Positions 1 through 7,771 of a stretch of 23,964 nucleotides of DNA are shown piece after piece. The notes below the pieces were generated by a model that worked only from the letters and a program-made list of their open reading frames with translations, was not told the origin of the DNA and ran no database searches. Numbering within the stretch: the first letter of the stretch is position 1; each line of letters starts with the position of its first letter. The translations under genes and the position numbers were made by a program. This DNA is from a virus: the IMG/VR virus record IMGVR_UViG_3300047994_000615, positions 1 through 23,964 of that record; one strand, written 5' to 3'.

Positions 1-1041
1 ATGGAAAAGAGTAAGGCACTGGACGCCGCCATGGCGCAGATCGAGCGCGCATTTGGCAAGGGCTCAATTATGCGTATGGGTGCTCGTGCAGGCGATGAAC
101 AGATTGAGGTGATACCCTCCGGCTCCCTTGGTCTCGATATCGCACTAGGAATTGGTGGCATGCCGAGGGGCAGAATCATCGAGATTTACGGTCCTGAGAG
201 CTCAGGCAAGACCACACTGGCGTTGCATGCGATAGCAGAGGCCCAGCGACGGGGGGGAACTTGCGCCTTTCTGGATGCCGAGCATGCGCTAGACCCCGGA
301 TATGCCCGGAAGCTCGGCGTCGATGTGGATAACCTGCTAATAAGCCAGCCAGATGCTGGTGAACAAGCCCTGGAGATAGCCGACACGCTTGTAAGGTCAG
401 GCGCTATCGATGTGCTGGTCGTCGACAGCGTCGCGGCCCTCGTCCCGCGGGCGGAACTCGAAGGGGAGATGGGGGACAGCCATATGGGCCTCCATGCCAG
501 GCTCATGAGCCAAGCCTTACGTAAGATCACGGGGAGTGTAAGCCGAAGCAATTGCATGCTGATCTTCCTCAATCAGATGCGTATGAAGATCGGCGTCATG
601 TTCGGCAACCCAGAGACCACGACAGGCGGAAATGCGCTGAAATTTTATGCTTCCATCAGGCTGGAAATTCGTCGCATCGGGCAGATCAAGGAGCGTGAGG
701 AAGTTGTGGGTAACCAGACCCGTGTGAAAGTGGTAAAGAACAAGCTGGCGCCTCCCTTCCGTCAGGTTGAATTTGACATTATGTACGGAGAAGGCATTAG
801 CAAGGTCGGCGAACTGCTGGATCTCGGCGTAAAAGCCGGTGTCGTAGAGAAATCGGGTGCTTGGTTCAGCTATGACAGCCAGCGCATCGGTCAAGGGCGA
901 GAGAATGCGAAGCAGTTCTTACGCGAGCATCGACCTTTAGCAGAAGCAATTGAAGCGAAGGTCCGCGACCACTCGGGCGTGGTAGCGAACACGATGATGG
1001 CTACCGCTGATGAAGCGGAGGACGCCGAAGCCGCCCAGTAA
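1..1041 (+). CDS. recA: RecA recombinase
   Basis: RecA is the ATP-dependent strand-exchange protein of homologous recombination and the co-protease that triggers LexA cleavage. At 346 aa it has full family length. Visible landmarks are the Walker A motif GPESSGKT (residues 64-71), the Walker B strand VLVVDS (about 138-143), the L2 DNA-binding loop region around [16 protein letters not shown] (about 195-210), and an acidic C-terminal tail ending [10 protein letters not shown]. The ATG is the first base of the window, so its ribosome-binding site, promoter and any SOS box lie outside. It is intact, with no missing key residue. The stop (1039-1041) lies 10 bp from the stop of the convergent fibre gene. 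The sequence is of alphaproteobacterial type and reads as a host housekeeping gene, not a phage recombinase. Confidence in the identity is very high; the exact taxon is inferred. Confidence 0.98.
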   Translation: MEKSKALDAAMAQIERAFGKGSIMRMGARAGDEQIEVIPSGSLGLDIALGIGGMPRGRIIEIYGPESSGKTTLALHAIAEAQRRGGTCAFLDAEHALDPGYARKLGVDVDNLLISQPDAGEQALEIADTLVRSGAIDVLVVDSVAALVPRAELEGEMGDSHMGLHARLMSQALRKITGSVSRSNCMLIFLNQMRMKIGVMFGNPETTTGGNALKFYASIRLEIRRIGQIKEREEVVGNQTRVKVVKNKLAPPFRQVEFDIMYGEGISKVGELLDLGVKAGVVEKSGAWFSYDSQRIGQGRENAKQFLREHRPLAEAIEAKVRDHSGVVANTMMATADEAEDAEAAQ

Positions 1042-1051
1042 AATGGCTATG

Positions 1052-2920
1052 TTACTGAACAGTGAATGGTGTCGAATAAACGGTGAGGGCGCTCCCATCA
1101 GTGCCCTCCACCCACATATACCAAGTGCCGGCCGTGGATGGCGTCGATACGTAGGCCCCCCAGAGGTCGCTGTTAACATTAATTGCAGCCGTCCATGCCG
1201 TAGGTGCCACCGATGACGACTGTGAAACACCGAACTGAATTGCAGCAGTTGCAGGTGCCACATGAGCATTCACGCCAATCGCACCTGTCCCTTTCGCATA
1301 GGGGCCTGCGGGCGGCACATTCCATGTGATACTGGTGACTGCGTTAGGGGCCGAAGCTGTAGTGGCTGCCACGATTGAAGACATAACGCCGGCACCAGCT
1401 GTATTGACACCAAATACAGAAAAATCGTAACTTGTATTGGCCTGAAGACCGGAAATAGTGGTGCTGTTTGTGGTCAAACTGGCCACTGACCATGTCCATG
1501 TAGAGCCGCCGCTAAGACGATATTGAACTGTAAAACTCTTTGCAGCATTTGTACCGGACTGATTCGTCCATGAAAGTGATATACTCGTTGCAGATACGGA
1601 ATTCGCCGAAAGACCTGACACCTGGGCAGGTACGCTGGCTTGACTTGTGGCGGGTGTCGTCAGACTGACAATATTTGAATATGGACCGATACTATTAGAA
1701 CCAGCTGACTGTACAACAACGTCATACCCAGTCGAAGCCGTGAGGCCAGCAATAACGTAGCTAGTGGCGCTTAGGCCCGATATTCCGATCGTCCACGTTG
1801 ACGTCCCAGTCACTCTATACTGAACAATGTAAGTCAGCGAGCCACTGCTGTTGGCGGGCGCCAGCCACGATAGACCAATTGTGGTGGCACTGGTTGCTGT
1901 GGCACTCAAGCTGCTAACCATGCCTGGCCCACTACCATTAGTTCCTTGCGTTAAAATCTGGACAAAGGCAGCCGAACCGCCAGAATACGCCAGACCATTA
2001 ATCACCGCCGATTGCCAGGCTGCCAATGCGCTTGCACCCGTAGACGTAACAAATCCTTCACCGAACGTAATACTGCCTGAGCTGACATTTATGCACTTGC
2101 AATGAAACCCGCCTGGTAAACTACCAGATAATGTAATGGTTACGGCCTGACTACATATGAGACAGCATCCGTTATGCATTGACGGCTGAAGTGTGATGTT
2201 CGCCGTGACCTCGATGGAGGGTAACATATACGTCGTGAATTTGCCGGTAATCCAGGACCAAATCGCCGAAAAGCTCTGCCGCTCCATAAGGTTCGACCCC
2301 TGAGCAACCCAGAGGCTATCAGTGTCAGCCGCCGGTGCTGCTGCTTGGGCTTGATCGATCGTCAGGCCGTCAATCAGATTGGCATAGGTAATCGACCGCC
2401 CCATGCCAGATTGGTTAACTGGGATGATATCGGATGCGGAAAGTTTATTGGTAACCTGTTGCGCCGAAATCATGCTGGCGAAATCGAGAGATCCCGTTGC
2501 ACTGGCGGAAACGGATGAAGAGATGACGCCCGTAGAGTCGATCGAGATATTGTTGCCGGCGGAAAAGAGGCTCCGCAGAAGTACCACCGGCAAAAGCTGA
2601 GGCGCGCCGCCATCCGAGGCCACTAGATCCGTATCAGAATCAAGACTCGTCACGACCGGGAAAACCGCATGGTCCAGGCCAGTAGCGACTATTGTTGAAC
2701 CCGAGATAGCAAGACCTACTCCGACATCAACCTGCTCGGGTGATCCAGCGCCGAGGCTTGTGCGTCCTATCAAGCTCGGTGAAGCCACGGTTATTGTGGG
2801 TTGAACCGATTGAAGGAAGTCACCAACCGATACGCTTCGTAGAATTCCAGCCTGGTTGACGGGGATCGTATCGGAGGCAGATACAGATGTTGATGCAGGA
2901 AGTTCCGATATCGTAGGCAT
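1052..2920 (-). CDS. Tail fibre with two fibronectin III domains
   Basis: This 622-aa phage tail fibre is probably an alternative receptor-binding protein. Its N-terminus (MPTISELPASTSVSASD, then a GRTSLGAGSPE motif near residues 52-62) matches the N-terminus of the larger fibre upstream in the operon, pointing to a common attachment module. A second copy of the short 'ASD.IPVNQ.G..RSI' motif lies near residues 162-177. Residues about 245-330 form a fibre domain with a cysteine cluster (C252, C253, C256, C274, C276). Two fibronectin type III domains follow (about 333-422 and 430-521), each with the SW and Y.V..... pattern, then a distinct C-terminal beta domain (about 524-622). The start is the ATG at 2920; its Shine-Dalgarno is poor. 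It is the last gene of the phage operon and converges on recA. Receptor and partner are unknown. Confidence 0.85.
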   Translation of the reverse strand: MPTISELPASTSVSASDTIPVNQAGILRSVSVGDFLQSVQPTITVASPSLIGRTSLGAGSPEQVDVGVGLAISGSTIVATGLDHAVFPVVTSLDSDTDLVASDGGAPQLLPVVLLRSLFSAGNNISIDSTGVISSSVSASATGSLDFASMISAQQVTNKLSASDIIPVNQSGMGRSITYANLIDGLTIDQAQAAAPAADTDSLWVAQGSNLMERQSFSAIWSWITGKFTTYMLPSIEVTANITLQPSMHNGCCLICSQAVTITLSGSLPGGFHCKCINVSSGSITFGEGFVTSTGASALAAWQSAVINGLAYSGGSAAFVQILTQGTNGSGPGMVSSLSATATSATTIGLSWLAPANSSGSLTYIVQYRVTGTSTWTIGISGLSATSYVIAGLTASTGYDVVVQSAGSNSIGPYSNIVSLTTPATSQASVPAQVSGLSANSVSATSISLSWTNQSGTNAAKSFTVQYRLSGGSTWTWSVASLTTNSTTISGLQANTSYDFSVFGVNTAGAGVMSSIVAATTASAPNAVTSITWNVPPAGPYAKGTGAIGVNAHVAPATAAIQFGVSQSSSVAPTAWTAAINVNSDLWGAYVSTPSTAGTWYMWVEGTDGSALTVYSTPFTVQ

Positions 2921-2961
2921 TAAATAATGATCCGTTTCTTTATATTAGGGCTGGGGTTAGC

Positions 2962-5900
2962 CTAAGCCGCCACACCGGCGCCACTGCAGGAAGAAATCCA
3001 TTTTGATCCATCGTAGAATACTCCGACCCCGGTTCCAGCGCCGGCTGCTTCACTTGGTTTTCGGCCATTACTGGCAAATGCCGTTGCGCCGGCCGCCTGC
3101 CCAATTGGAAGGCTGCTCACCGTGTACGACGGCAGAATGACAGGTCCCGAAAACGAAGGTGATACCGCGTTCGACTTGAATACATCATGCCAGGATGAGG
3201 CTCCATCAGACACTATGTGATATCGGTCATTCGGCCTAAGCACTATTGGTGCATTATCGATAGAATTCCCCGAGGCCGGCGATATGGTTACCAAGGCCGT
3301 GCCGATGTTGGAGAATGTAAACCCGGTCCCAGCTGCTACCGCGGTCGCCTGCGGTAATGTCATCGTATAGGAACCACTACCAATCAGGAACAGGATATTG
3401 CCTGCAACATAAGCCGGAACGGCCGCGCTTGCCGAGAATACATTGGCAAATCCAACTGTAAGCCCGCGGCCAACAGGAAAAGATAATATGCCTTGCGCTA
3501 GCCGGACCGTATTCGTCGTTGTATCATAATACAATTTATTGCTATTGCCTGCATCAAACGAGATGGCCTGGCCAGCAGTCATCTTGATTACCGGTGCGCT
3601 ATTGAGGGATGTCGCATTGGTTGTGTCTAGCACCGCGTTCGAGAAAGGCGTCGCGATCAAAAAGACCGATTTTGCGCTACCTGAAGATCCGGCAGAGAGA
3701 TAAACTCCGATGATGGATCCGACCTCAACGGCCGCACCTGATTTGTTTGCCTGGCCAATTACCAGGCTCTGGATAGTACGACAGTTTGCGTCATCCAATC
3801 CGTTCCCAAACCAGTCCATTTCGACGGTCAGAGATGCCGCCCCGACACCACTGGATGGCAGACCGGTGGCATCTCGATATTCCAGGCATGCCGCCCAAAG
3901 CTGCGGTTGCGGAAGTAACTGACCGCTCGATCCGGTTGTGGCAGCCTGTCTTATAGTCTGAATATAGCGTCCTACATGTTGCGCTGGTGTCGCCGCGGTA
4001 GGGGTCTGCACCCCTGCCCAAACCAAGCGATCCAATCCCCCCCAAATATAATTGTTGGGACTAGCGTATATGATGGTATCTATTCTTGACGTTGATGCAA
4101 CAGAGCCGGAGGTCCCGCCGTTGTGATTTACGATGTAACTCGATTGTTCAACAGCGAAATCTGTAGTACTGGAGCTTCCCTGGGATTTCGTTAAACCGGA
4201 CAAAGTGTTGCCGAAGACCATTCCCGGTAACGTCAATCTGGCTGGTCCAGCGCCTCCCGGAATAGACGAGCCGAGTGGCGTGCCATCCGTCAGAGAAGTC
4301 CCGTCAACAATCCACTTTACCTGCTTTGTTATCGAAATGCCCCAAGTTCCGGGTGATTGCAAGACGACGGTACCATTCGGAACGTAAATGGCAGATCCAG
4401 CCGGGGCGGCTTGGTAGGCAGCTTTGAAGGCCGCCGTATCGTCCGTTACCCCATCAATTTTCGCATTGTATGGTGGCAATGCCACATTGATGACTCGGGC
4501 CGAGTTAGGATTCAGGTCAACGTAACCTTTGGTCGCTGCTTGATTTGTTAACGTTGGGGCTGCGCATAAAGTCAGCGCTCCACTCAGTGAGCCGCCCGAC
4601 AAAGGCAGTGCCAACGCATTCTGTGAGTCAACATATTGCTTGGTTGCGACATTTTGCGGAGCGACCGGTGCCGTCAACAGCGACAGTGCGCCGGAGATTG
4701 TGCCGCCACTGAGGGGAAGCAGCGAAACGACCTGTGCGTCTACGTATCGTTTTGTGGCTGCTTGCGCGGCCACAGCCGGATCGGCTGCGAGCGAGAGGCT
4801 GCCTGAAAGGCTCCCGCCGGATAAGGCCAGTCGGCTACCGATTTGGTTATCCACGTAGTTCTTTGTTGCTGCTTGGAGGTTGCTGACGGGATCAGCGGCG
4901 AGCGTCAGAGAACCCAGCAGGGTATCGCCACTCCGAAGGACCCTCGTATCGACATACCCCTTTGTACTTGCCTGGGTTGGAGTCATGGGATCGGCAGCAA
5001 GTACAACAGGCCCCGTAAACGTTGCCCCTGCGCTGGTCAGCGTGCCCAGAAGGGCATTATCAACATAATGTTTTGTTGCTGGCTGCAGTGGCAATGTGGG
5101 ATCGCCGGCAAGGTATATGGCCCCAGTAAAACTGTCGCCCGCCCGACTGACCTTCAGGTCGACATATTGTTTCGTAGACGCTTGCAATGGCGCCGCAGGA
5201 TCTGTAGCAAGCGCAAATGCACCCACCATAGAGCCGCCGGCACGCGAGATGGTAGTCGCAACCTGGCTATCGACGTAATTCTTTGTAGCAGCGTGAGTGG
5301 GCGACGTTGGATCGGACGCAAGCGACAAAATGCCCGTTAAAGTGTCACCAGTCCTAAACAACCGCTGATCAACATAATTCTTTGTAGCGGCCTGCGCCGA
5401 TGATGTCGGATCTCCAGCCAGAATCAATGCACCTGCCAAGGTTGCGCCCGCCTTTGGGACGGTCGTGCCTATTTGAAGATCGACATAGTTCTTTGTCGCC
5501 GCTTGAAGGAGCGCGCTCGGATCAGAGGCCAGAATGAGTGCACCGTTCAAGGTATCCCCGGACCGCGAAAGCTTTTGGTCAGCGTAACGTTTGGTAGCGG
5601 CACCGAGTGTTCCAGTCGGGTCGCCGCTCAGCGTCAATAGTCCCGACATCGAACCACCGCTACTTGCAACTACAGATGCAAGGCCCACGTCAACATATGA
5701 TTTCGTAGCGGCGTCCAGCGGACTCAAGGGCAAGGATACAAGGCTCAGAGTTCCGGATAATGAACCTCCTGTCAGTGGTAGTACTGTAGATACTTGTTGA
5801 TCAACGTATGCCTTGTTTGCAGCCTGGCTGGCTGTAAGCGGAGCGCCACTCAGGGTAATTGGCCCCGTAAGGGTACCGCCTGTTTTCAACAGTGTGTTTG

Positions 5901-6348
5901 CGGCTAAACTGCCGAGCGTAACGACACTCGTGCTACCCGTGGGTGTGACCACGGCTTGAGACAAATTGATGTTAGTCGCGGCCGATAATCCATTGACCAA
6001 CTGGGAATAAGTGATTGCAACGCTCGTCCCGGATTGTTGAAACGGAATGAGGTCAGCCATGCCAGGTACTGCACCTAAGGGAAGACTTCCGATGGTGAAA
6101 GGTGCAGCGGTTGCAGCGAGAGTATTGCCCTGAAGGACCAGATTTTGCCCAACCGCAATTAGCTCGGGCGATCCGACGCCAGTTGAAGCGCGGCCAAGCA
6201 AGCTACCTGTGGATAATGATAGCTGTGCCTGAACTCCGTTCAACACCTGAGCGCGCGTAATCTTACGCGCTATTCCTCCCTGGCTGACGAGGAGTTCGTC
6301 AGAATCCGAGGCAGATGGCGCTTGGGCAAGTTGATCAATTGTGGGCAT
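2962..6348 (-). CDS. Long repetitive tail fibre / tailspike
   Basis: This is a 1128-aa tail fibre. I place the start at the ATG at 6348 (MPTIDQLAQ), preceded by AGAGA, because it aligns with the N-terminus of the neighbouring fibre; an in-frame GTG at 6366 is less likely. Residues 1-80 are the shared attachment module. A second 'IPFQQSG...ITYSQL' motif lies near 101-117. Residues about 155-612 carry 13 repeats of the type 'SGGSLSG.L.L..DP....AATK.YVD', the class of phage tail-fibre repeat that forms trimeric stalks. Residues about 625-700 resemble the entry of a pectate-lyase-like beta-helix (DGVTDDTAAFKAAY ... IYVPNGTV). The C-terminus includes GRKPSEAAGAGTGVGVFYDG, a frequent phage fibre ending. 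Polysaccharide-degrading activity is possible but no catalytic residues can be assigned. The gene follows a decayed transposon region, so its transcription may no longer be purely operonic. Confidence 0.88.
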   Translation of the reverse strand: MPTIDQLAQAPSASDSDELLVSQGGIARKITRAQVLNGVQAQLSLSTGSLLGRASTGVGSPELIAVGQNLVLQGNTLAATAAPFTIGSLPLGAVPGMADLIPFQQSGTSVAITYSQLVNGLSAATNINLSQAVVTPTGSTSVVTLGSLAANTLLKTGGTLTGPITLSGAPLTASQAANKAYVDQQVSTVLPLTGGSLSGTLSLVSLPLSPLDAATKSYVDVGLASVVASSGGSMSGLLTLSGDPTGTLGAATKRYADQKLSRSGDTLNGALILASDPSALLQAATKNYVDLQIGTTVPKAGATLAGALILAGDPTSSAQAATKNYVDQRLFRTGDTLTGILSLASDPTSPTHAATKNYVDSQVATTISRAGGSMVGAFALATDPAAPLQASTKQYVDLKVSRAGDSFTGAIYLAGDPTLPLQPATKHYVDNALLGTLTSAGATFTGPVVLAADPMTPTQASTKGYVDTRVLRSGDTLLGSLTLAADPVSNLQAATKNYVDNQIGSRLALSGGSLSGSLSLAADPAVAAQAATKRYVDAQVVSLLPLSGGTISGALSLLTAPVAPQNVATKQYVDSQNALALPLSGGSLSGALTLCAAPTLTNQAATKGYVDLNPNSARVINVALPPYNAKIDGVTDDTAAFKAAYQAAPAGSAIYVPNGTVVLQSPGTWGISITKQVKWIVDGTSLTDGTPLGSSIPGGAGPARLTLPGMVFGNTLSGLTKSQGSSSTTDFAVEQSSYIVNHNGGTSGSVASTSRIDTIIYASPNNYIWGGLDRLVWAGVQTPTAATPAQHVGRYIQTIRQAATTGSSGQLLPQPQLWAACLEYRDATGLPSSGVGAASLTVEMDWFGNGLDDANCRTIQSLVIGQANKSGAAVEVGSIIGVYLSAGSSGSAKSVFLIATPFSNAVLDTTNATSLNSAPVIKMTAGQAISFDAGNSNKLYYDTTTNTVRLAQGILSFPVGRGLTVGFANVFSASAAVPAYVAGNILFLIGSGSYTMTLPQATAVAAGTGFTFSNIGTALVTISPASGNSIDNAPIVLRPNDRYHIVSDGASSWHDVFKSNAVSPSFSGPVILPSYTVSSLPIGQAAGATAFASNGRKPSEAAGAGTGVGVFYDGSKWISSCSGAGVAA
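4513..5886 (-). repeat. Thirteen tail-fibre repeats with 37/33-residue alternation
   Basis: Within the long fibre, the motif (A/S)TK.YVD and its close variants occurs 13 times. The tyrosine-to-tyrosine spacings I counted are 37, 37, 33, 37, 33, 37, 33, 37, 33, 37, 37 and 37 residues. The 4-residue difference always falls between YVD and the following GG/GD turn: long units read like 'QVSTVLPLTGGSLSG' and short ones like 'KLSRSGDTLNG'. The central part is thus built of 70-residue (210-bp) double units. Nucleotide identity between units looks moderate, so the expansion is not recent. Confidence 0.85.
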
Positions 6349-6412
6349 TGAATTTTCTCTGGCCACCTAATACAGAAAAGTGGCTATTTGCTAATTGATT
6401 AATGATATTGCC

Positions 6413-6429
6413 GGGTAATCAGATTACCC
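6413..6429. repeat. Perfect 8+1+8 palindrome
   Basis: GGGTAATC and GATTACCC flank a single A, giving a perfect interrupted palindrome. It lies at the downstream edge of the decayed transposase and about 65 bp upstream of the long fibre start. It has no T-tract on either side, so a classical terminator is not supported. It could be a small hairpin, an operator-like site, or debris of a mobile element end. Function is not known. Confidence 0.5.
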
Positions 6430-6479
6430 ACAGTAGGAAAAAGGGAGCGGTTGCTCGTACTTCTACAAAACCGTTCCTC

Positions 6480-7027
6480 GCCGTTCGGGGTGGATAACAA
6501 CGAACGCATGCGGGCAGGCGCAGGTGGAATGTCCGGGCCAGCAGATGCACCATGGCCTTGCGGTTTCGTACGGAACGGTCACTGCGCGCCTTTGCCTTGG
6601 CGGCCTGGACGAGACTGTTGATCCCGCATCAGTCCGTTGGCGATCTTGCTATTGAAAAACGCAGGATTGCGTTCCAATGACGCTTGACGGTATACGCCGC
6701 TATCCGCGGCGGTCCTGGTGACCCAAGAGGGATCGAGGCACACCCGCGCCTACGGCACGCTGATGGTCTTGATGCCGCAGGTCTAGCAGCGCGCCCGAGG
6801 TAGGCGGCCATTCCAATAGCCCAGTTGCTGGAAGACATTGGGATGCGTGGGGTTTTTCGCTCGGTGTTGCAGGCCGGGCGGGCGCACCGACGGCCGGCGG
6901 GGACATCGATCTCAAGGTCGATCCGGCCAATCTCGGGGTCGAAATCGCTGCCGGTTACTGTCCATGGTGGGGCCTGGTCCAGCGCGGTCCACATCAAAGT
7001 TGTGTCACGCACAGCCAATGCCCGCAT
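6480..7027 (-). pseudogene. Decayed, internally deleted ISL3-family transposase
   Basis: Pieces of an ISL3-type DDE transposase can be read in several minus-strand frames. The N-terminus is clear from 7027: RDTTLMWTALDQAPPWTVTG followed by SDFDPEIGRIDLEID, the usual ISL3 opening, then a cysteine pair region (CARPACNTE). After a frame change the text 'VFQQLGYWNGRLPRARC*TCGIKTISVP*ARV' continues the N-terminal zinc-finger segment but with two in-frame stops. The catalytic middle is missing: the sequence jumps to the C-terminal signature, 'FFNSKIANGLM' in one frame and 'INSLVQAAKAKARSDRSVRN' in another (about 6650-6500). So roughly the central 250 residues are deleted, plus at least two frameshifts and two stops. 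No intact terminal inverted repeats were identified. It is not functional. Confidence 0.8.
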
Positions 7028-7229
7028 GATGCCCGTCCTGACCGAGCCTCTGGCCGAGACGAAGAAACGGCCTCTTCCAGCCGAACCAAGAAACGCCCAC
7101 CGGGGGGTAACATTGGTTCGTCAGCAGAGAGAGCTTGTTTCTACCGTTCCCCAACGGCTAGAAGGCCAAAACATAAAAATTTGTCGTTCTAACGATCAGT
7201 ATGCTCTCTGACATCATTGTGAGGCAATA

Positions 7230-7712
7230 TCAAGATAGAAGGACGGGATTCCCATTCTGATCAGTTAATGCAGATCCCGCCGCTGCAAGTAACGCGTCTG
7301 CCGGTATCACTGGTATGGACAGAAGAAGCACCGGAAGCAGAACACTTCTCACAAGCGTGCGCCCATTGATGGTTGATATGTTGAAGGTGACAGTATAAAC
7401 TGTTCCTGCCTGACCCTCAGCAAGCCAAAGTATGATACGGCTACCGTCCGTCGTTGAACTCTGAAGTACGAGATCGCCCGGTTCTGACGGTGAGATGCCT
7501 ACATCCAGTGTTGCAATTCCGTCTCCCTTATTGCCGGTAATGGCAGGATCGATATCCAGAATGTAATCTAAAACGTCACCCGGATCCTTCGTTGGCCAGT
7601 TCAGTGGCGCAGGTGCGATAGCGGTCGTACCCCTGGCCACGGGGACAAATGAATCAATGACGACCATGCGAGCATTGCTCGGTTTCCAGGCGTGATTGGC
7701 TGGCGTTGACAT
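7230..7712 (-). CDS. Fibre-tail adaptor-like protein
   Basis: This 160-aa protein carries the segment WPTKDPGDVLDYILD (about residues 39-53), followed by an immunoglobulin-like beta pattern. It resembles the Gp77-like phage fibre-tail adaptor family, in which 'KDP.(D/E)VLDY..D' is typical. In that family it joins a receptor-binding fibre to the tail. It ends with a hydrophobic Ala/Leu-rich segment and ALTDQNGNPVLLS. The ATG at 7712 is the only sensible start; no strong Shine-Dalgarno is visible. It sits between the Gly-rich fibre and, after a transposon-damaged gap, the two other fibres, which suits an adaptor role. Family assignment is from memory of the motif and is moderate. Confidence 0.65.
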   Translation of the reverse strand: MSTPANHAWKPSNARMVVIDSFVPVARGTTAIAPAPLNWPTKDPGDVLDYILDIDPAITGNKGDGIATLDVGISPSEPGDLVLQSSTTDGSRIILWLAEGQAGTVYTVTFNISTINGRTLVRSVLLPVLLLSIPVIPADALLAAAGSALTDQNGNPVLLS

Positions 7713-7771
7713 GACTGATACAATTCAGGTAAGGGTTTTACTGAAAAAAGTGAGTAACAGTCGGGAAATAT

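Larger units (their letters stand above)
6367..7229. other. Gene-free gap holding transposon debris
   Basis: This 863-bp stretch separates the fibre-tail adaptor gene from the long fibre gene and breaks the otherwise compact operon. Most of it (6480-7027) is the ISL3 transposase remnant. The 7030-7229 part shows no coding frame I can recognise; on the minus strand it contains a weak inverted repeat (TCGTT AG AACGA near 7180-7191) followed by a short T-rich run, too weak to call a terminator. The 6367-6412 part is AT-rich leader in front of the fibre gene without a clear -35/-10 pair. Short open frames on both strands here are fragments or chance. Confidence 0.7.

Noticed and set aside
1-1041. 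RecA as a phage-borne recombinase
   Set aside because: It is full length with all host RecA landmarks, points the opposite way to the phage operon and converges on it; a host gene flanking an insertion is simpler.
1042-1051. Bidirectional terminator between recA and the fibre gene
   Set aside because: Only 10 bp separate the stops and no stem with a T-tract can be drawn around them.
4843-5340. 165-aa plus-strand open frame antisense to the fibre repeats
   Set aside because: It mirrors the periodic sequence of the fibre gene (repeats of similar text on the opposite strand) and has no independent support.
6825-7211. 128-aa plus-strand open frame in the transposon gap
   Set aside because: It is antisense to the recognisable ISL3 N-terminal fragment and looks like no known protein.
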